From contig CANTUV010000037.1 in NCBI GenBank assembly GCA_947685225.1, positions 24,695,001 through 24,759,000 on the forward strand: a stretch of DNA of 64,000 nucleotides, read 5' to 3'. The notes under the pieces were generated by a model. It saw only the letters and a list, made by a program, of their open reading frames with translations. It had not been told where the DNA came from and did no database searches. Below are positions 59,244 through 64,000 of this stretch, one piece after another; position 1 is the stretch's first letter; every line of letters starts with the position of its first letter. This DNA is from Garcia nutans. Taxonomy: Eukaryota; Streptophyta; Magnoliopsida; Malpighiales; Euphorbiaceae. A program made the position numbers and the translations under genes.

Positions 59244-60831
59244 TGTAATATCCTCATATATGCTCTAGAAGTTTTGATTATGTTATTGTTATTGTTGTTG
59301 TTGTTATATTGGATTGTATATATGTGTTAATTACAAGAGAAAAGAAATTGGGAAAGAAAATAGGGTTTAGAGAGAATGATATATGTTGTGTATATGATGA
59401 TATATATAAAATATAAATTGGTCAAATGAAGAGTCAAGGGGGTAGAGATATTTATTTGGTTATTGGTGAAATGACTATTAAGGGCATTGGATTAAAAAGA
59501 AAGCTAGAACAAATGATAAAAGGGTGTTTTGGTAATTGTTTGAATTGGAACACTTGGTGGAGATTAAAAGAAGAGTTGACTTTATTTTTGTGGTTCATTT
59601 CTTCTTTCTTCTTTGTGTGGCCGGCTCCTTCATAGACAAAGGAAAACAAGAGACAAAGTGAAGATCTTGATGTGTTAAGCTCAAATTGATGGAAGATTGA
59701 AGTGATCTAGTGGATGATACAAGAAGTCTTATAACTTTGGTAAGTTCTCTTGTGATCTTTGTGTTTATTTGAAATGATATTTGAGTTTGATAGATTTTTA
59801 AGAGTGTGTTGGTTGATTTTGAGATGTGAGAAGTGTTTGAGTGATTGGATGATGGATGTTGAGTATGGATTGAAGAAAAGAGTAAGTGGTTGGAAGAGAT
59901 GATGTTGTATATGTGGTGAGGGTTTTGAGATGATTTTGTGTTTTGTGCTTGATGTGTATTTGGCTTGTTTTGGTGTGTTGCAAGTTTTAGATGAGTTTTG
60001 AGTATGTTTTGTTAAGATGGTGTGAAGTGGATGTTGTTGGATAAAAGTGTTTTGTTGAGTGTTTGGTTGTTTTGGTCGGAATCTTGATTTGTGGCCGGAC
60101 ACGCCCATGAGCACGTCCAGGGTCTTTAGGCGTGTCAATTGTGTTGGAGGCAGTAGGTTTGACACGACCAATAGCACGCCCGTGTTATTGAGCGTGTCAT
60201 AGCTACTGTGAGATTTGAGAATTTACACGCCCAGGAACACGCCCATGTTGTTGAGCGTGTAAATACTTCTGTGTTGTGGAGTTAGGGCACGGTCATGGAC
60301 ACGCCCGTGTGGGTGAGCGTGTCAGGGTTAGGGTTTGCCCTAATTAATTCCTAATTGGATTATCTCTTGTGTATCCCTAAACAAGTATATGCTATTACTT
60401 TTGATTTAGGTCTTGAAGATAGTGATTAATCACTGATTTAAGAGGTAGAAGGATCTTGAACAAGGAAGTGTTAAGAGTGGTGTGATTTGTTTTTGAGGTA
60501 AGTACAAAATCTATATGATTGTGTGTAAGTTCAAATGTGGCATTACTACATTGTTAATTTATTTGAGCAATGTGTATTGTTATGTTTATATCAATGATGA
60601 TATATATATATATATATGAATAATGTGAATGACATGATGATGCAAATGAATGTGTTTATGAAAGATTGAAATGTTATGTTGTGAATTGAGATGAAATGGA
60701 ATATAGAGCCATTGTGATTGGCTATATTGATTCATTTGAGAATGAAATTGATAACAAATTAATAAATGAGTTGTGTGGCTAATGTGTTATTCCATTTTTA
60801 GAGTTTGTTGTTGGTGGCATGCCTAATGATA

Positions 60832-60955
60832 GTAACAATCTCTTGAAGTTAGGTTGGGCTTGATCCTTGAAGTCAAGTTGGGTTGAAGTTTAACATGTTT
60901 TACTCCCCTTGAAGCTTGGTTGGGTCTAGTCCTTGAAGCCTAATTGAGATGTTAC
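60832..60955 (+). other. Enlarged GTAACA...TGTTAC unit
   Basis: The outer arms GTAACAATCTC and GAGATGTTAC are kept, but the inside has grown from 37 to about 103 nt by extra copies of the ccttgaagcttggttggg-type repeat seen next to the unit in element D. Confidence 0.6.
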
Positions 60956-61338
60956 AACCCTTGAAGCTAGGTTGGGTTTGGTTCTTGAAGCCAAGTTGGG
61001 TTGAGACTTAGCATGCTTTGTTCCCCTTGAAGCTTGGTTGAACCTAATCCTTGAAGCCTAGTTGGGTATATGTGATAATGATAAATGTGATAAAACCAAA
61101 GCATTAACTCTGAAAATTGAATGGCATATTAGTGTGTCTTGGGCCCAATGCTTGTCTTTGTTAATGTGAGTCATGATTTGTTTAATGTTGTTCATGAATG
61201 GTTAAATGAATAACTAATGAGGCATATGAAATGCAAAGGTATGTTGTTAGCTTTGCATATATGATATTACATGTATAATATGGATTGAGAATTGGCATTG
61301 CATTGCACTGAAGCATAACATTAGCACATTTTGTCTTA

Positions 61339-61376
61339 CTAAGCCGTTGGCTTAGCGCGATAGTGTTTGATCGCCC
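61339..61376 (+). other. Double-hairpin module in element I LTR
   Basis: CTAAGCC-GTT-GGCTTAG and GCGCGAT-8 nt-ATCGCCC (one mismatch), then CAGGTAA. Confidence 0.65.
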
Positions 61377-61800
61377 AGGTAATAGGGTTAAACCCGAGAG
61401 CTCTTCGAGACCGAGTGAGAGTAGACAGTGAAGAGTTGATTTTGGGAACTTAAAGATCAGAGGAGACTTGCCAATCATGTATAACTCTTTTATATTTTGT
61501 AAAGTAATGATTTTAATGTACATATGTGTATATTTGTAAATATGGAATTAAATGTTTTCATATATGTAAATATTTTCTATATTCCGCTGCGTATTTAGTA
61601 ACGGTATATATATATATATTTGTTTTATATAATAAGTTAATGACTTATTTTCTCTAATGTATAATGAGAAAGCTTCTAGTATCATTTAAAATGTTTTGAA
61701 TGTTAATAAAATCCGTAGCATCCCTATGTTCAGTGCACATATGTTACATTGTGGGGTTTGTAGTGTGCGTGTATTGGATGTGGGGGTGTTACAGTTGTTT

Positions 61801-61837
61801 TGGTATCAGAGCCTAGGTTTGAGATTCTCAACCTAGG
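61801..61837 (+). promoter_or_regulatory. Primer site and adjoining hairpin of element I
   Basis: TGGTATCAGAGCC (61801-61813) overlapping the hairpin CCTAGGTTTGAG/CTCAACCTAGG (61812-61837), identical to element D. Confidence 0.85.
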
Positions 61838-62220
61838 TAAAATGTAAGAAAAAGAATATTTTTACTTAAAAAGTGGTTTTTGAATAACATATATGTTTGG
61901 GATTGGCAATCTCTGATCTTTAATAAGATGTATTCTGCTGTGTTTGCTGTGAACACTCGAATTTTGAGGCTCGGAAAGCCAATTTCCTCAGACCAGGCCG
62001 GACCGGGCAACAATGGTGAAACTCCACCGAAAGTATGTCTTCATGGTACTTGAAATGTCCGGTGTGATGCAAGGATCACGGATATGGTCTCGGAATAATT
62101 TTTGGAGGCCCGTAGCTCCCGAAAAGTCGGTTTTAGCAGAAGTAGCGCGAGTCGCGGTGGGCCGGACAGCGGCCCAGCCACCGGGACCGGCGGCCCAGCC
62201 GCCGTGCAGCCCGATTTTGC

Positions 62221-62231
62221 CTATATATAGG
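62221..62231 (+). promoter_or_regulatory. Probable TATA box of element H
   Basis: CTATATATAGG directly after the GC-rich block. Transcription would start near 62250, so the hairpin array would be in the RNA. Confidence 0.65.
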
Positions 62232-62471
62232 CTTCAGATTTTCGAAAAGAGGAGGACTTTCGGACTTCCTATGCCCAGATGCTGACGAAATTTTTATGCT
62301 TAAAAATTTCTAATATTGTGTTGTAGAAATCAAGAATCACACTCAAAAGTGCAAGGAAACAAGATCTGGAACTTAGAAGTGGAAAAATTCTGATCAAGGT
62401 AATATCATAATTCATCTTTGGTCAATTCGAGCATATCATAAGCATTCTAATCTTCTTCTTAATTTCTTCTC

Positions 62472-62807
62472 GGTCAAAGGCCTAATCTTTTTAGGTCTGA
62501 GGGCCTAACGGACTAATCAATCACCCTTTCGGCATTAAGCTATAAATAAAATTAACTCTTTTCGGCATGGAGCCTAAATTGCATCTCTTTGGTACTAAGT
62601 ACCTAAACGGCATTATCAAAATGAACTTTTGGCATGAAGCCTAAATCAAACTCTTTTGGTACTAAGTACCCGAAATTATACAATTTTTGCACTAAGTGCT
62701 AAATCTCACAAATATTGGCAAAAAGCCCGACAACACAGGCCAAAGGCCTAAAAATTGCATTCTTTTGGTACAAAGTACCCAAATCTCACCATTTAGCACT
62801 AAGTGCT
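62472..62807 (+). repeat. Array of very short hairpins with varying but complementary arms
   Basis: Clear units are TAGGTC-4-GGCCTA (62492), GGC-5-GCC (62564), GGTAC-TAA-GTACC (62591), GGC-ATGAA-GCC (62631), GGTAC-TAA-GTACC (62658), GCAC-TAA-GTGC (62689), GGC-5-GCC (62717), AGGCC-AAA-GGCCT (62737), GGTAC-AAA-GTACC (62767) and AGCAC-TAA-GTGCT (62795). Mostly about 27-40 bp apart, with linkers such as aaatctcacaaat and cttttgg. Confidence 0.75.
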
Positions 62808-63228
62808 AAATCTCACAAATTTGGTAAAATGCCTGAAAAATGCACAAAGCATACACACACATGCATGAAGCATAATTTTCATCGCCTTTAAATAGGCTTT
62901 TCTGAACTACATGGGCTTTGATCTCCTATTCAAACGGGAGTATGTAGGCATGTTTGGGATTCACCCCAAATAGCAAGTCCACAAACTACCAACAATCTTT
63001 TTGTCTTTAAATTTGTTCCATTTTTGCAAGTTAATCAAAAGCATGACATAGTCCCCGAATCCTCCTTGGGTTCGCAGACTAGAAGCCTTTACATTGGATG
63101 CATTATTGGAGTCAAACAAGGGTTTTCTTAGTTTTTCCCTTCGAACAAAATAAACTGAGTGGCGACTCCCGACAACGAGTGAACTTTCGCCCGGATCCTT
63201 TTCGGGCGGAAAACCGAGGTTCACAATC

Positions 63229-63246
63229 TGGCGACTCCACTGGGGA
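63229..63246 (+). promoter_or_regulatory. Primer-binding site of element H
   Basis: TGGCGACTCCACTGGGGA, identical to 9912-9929; Tat/Ogre type. Confidence 0.85.
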
Positions 63247-64000
63247 CTATAAAAACCATTTATGGGATCCTAGTGGACTACTATTGATTATTTGATTAAC
63301 TTGCCACGGGAGACCATAAAAATAATTTATGGGATCCTAGTAGGCTGTTATTATTTGTTTAACCAATTTGCCCTTCTTTAGGGTATTTTTATTCATTTTG
63401 CAGGGTACCCTAGCATTATATATACTTTCTTTAAGGATATTGGACTGAAGATTGAAGAAAGGAATCTTTTTCCTTTGATGGATCTATTTTTTTTTTGACT
63501 ACTTGTGCATTTGTTTTCTCATTCAGAGAATCTTTTTCTCTTGCATATATGGGGGAATCCTTTTCCTCCATTGCATAAAAAATTATTTTCAAATGAATTT
63601 CTTCTCTTTCTGTTCAAAGTTCTGAGTCTAGATAGCAAGTAGCACTGATCGGCAGGTCTCCTTGATTATGCCGGCGGACAGCCAAAGCGTCCTCCCTGTT
63701 GTCGCAAACCATTCCAATCCTTTTGGAGTGGCCCATGAGTAATCGTACTGTTGGACCCACGCGAAACTCCTTGTTTCACATGTGGTTAGGTATATCTTAC
63801 TCAAGACTCAAGGGTCCCTATGATAAGCCGATTCTCTATTTTTACATAACAATAGAACCTTCCCTTAGGTTGTATGTACCCAATGATAGTGCCGCATTCC
63901 ATTAAAATGAATTGTGATGTGATGAGGTGCATTCATGCAACATAACAACATTGTTTTTGGGGAAAAATTTTGATGTACATAAGTGGACCAAGAGTTTTCC
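63247..64000 (+). other. Leader of element H, continuing beyond the window
   Basis: No gag frame reached yet. A short direct repeat tttatgggatcctagt occurs at about 63259 and 63329. Short frames here have no recognisable domain. Confidence 0.6.

Larger units (their letters stand above)
59244..61947 (+). mobile_element. A2 chromovirus element I: 5' LTR and leader, cut by element H
   Basis: LTR 59244-61793 (TGTAATATCCTC...GGGTGTTACA) of the same subfamily as element D but more diverged, inserted in the gag of G. The 7-bp spacer, primer site (61801) and first 130 bp of leader match element D. At 61948 a different LTR begins, so gag-pol of this element is presumably beyond the window. Inside are an ACACG array (60099-60323), an enlarged stem-loop unit (60832-60955) and a double hairpin (61339-61376). 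Confidence 0.88.
61948..63225 (+). repeat. 5' LTR of Tat/Ogre-like element H
   Basis: TGTGAAC...GTTCACA, a perfect 7-bp inverted terminus, 1278 bp, followed after three bases by the same primer site as element B. It has a GC-rich block with direct repeats (cggcccagcc, 62158-62214), a TATA box (62221), then an array of very short hairpins (62472-62807). Its 3' partner is outside the window, so the TSD cannot be checked. Confidence 0.85.

Noticed and set aside
61182..61523. 113-codon minus-strand ORF
   Set aside because: Lies wholly within the LTR of element I over the hairpin module and has no counterpart frame in element D.
1..64000. Host genes, tRNA or rRNA genes
   Set aside because: All recognisable motifs belong to gag or pol of LTR elements; no exon-like, tRNA or rRNA sequence was recognised. 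Short or diverged host exons cannot be excluded without a search.

Overview
This window is a stack of nested LTR retrotransposons from a large, AT-rich plant nuclear genome, probably a eudicot. The evidence is plant-type Ty3/gypsy chromoviruses with tRNA-iMet primer sites, Tat/Ogre-like elements with the TGGCGACTCCACTGGGG-type primer site, Angela-like and Sirevirus-like Ty1/copia elements, and 5-bp target-site duplications (TSDs). I recognise no host protein gene, rRNA, tRNA or CRISPR array. Every recognisable protein is gag or pol. The species cannot be named from the sequence.

Layout. (1) 1-4679: a Tat-type LTR copy split by a solo chromovirus LTR (363-2991). (2) 4680-6980: a minus-strand chromovirus LTR fragment, a plus-strand LTR tail and a minus-strand Tat gag fragment. 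(3) 6981-7637 and 19068-about 19827: another Tat-type LTR, split by a complete Tat-type element (7638-19067, TSD GTGAT). That element has gag but no pol, and carries three tandem-repeat arrays in its 3' untranslated part. (4) about 19828-52780: an old minus-strand copia element, split twice. A young chromovirus, element D (21370-31315), sits in its reverse transcriptase. Chromovirus element E (35118-52186) sits in its 5' LTR. E is itself split by a full-length Angela-like copia, element F (39422-47622, TSD CAGTC), which has an intact 1324-codon gag-pol frame. (5) about 52780-59243: a minus-strand chromovirus, element G, cut in gag by an element of D's subfamily, element I (from 59244). I is cut just after its leader by a Tat/Ogre-like element, H (from 61948), which runs off the window.

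The order of insertion can be read directly: F is younger than E, E and D are younger than the old copia, H is younger than I, and I is younger than G. D and F have near-identical LTRs and are the youngest complete elements. Only F shows an uninterrupted reading frame, so it is the only candidate autonomous element here and could in principle act on related elements.

The less ordinary material is in the LTRs and untranslated regions: a two-hairpin module shared by six chromovirus LTRs, a large stem-loop module duplicated in one subfamily, a hairpin touching the primer-binding site, arrays of ACACG/CGTGT inverted repeats, and Tat-type LTRs with consecutive stem-loops. The Tat/Ogre-like LTR of H carries about ten very short hairpins whose arms differ in sequence but stay complementary. 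All of these were read by eye; no folding or database search was run.
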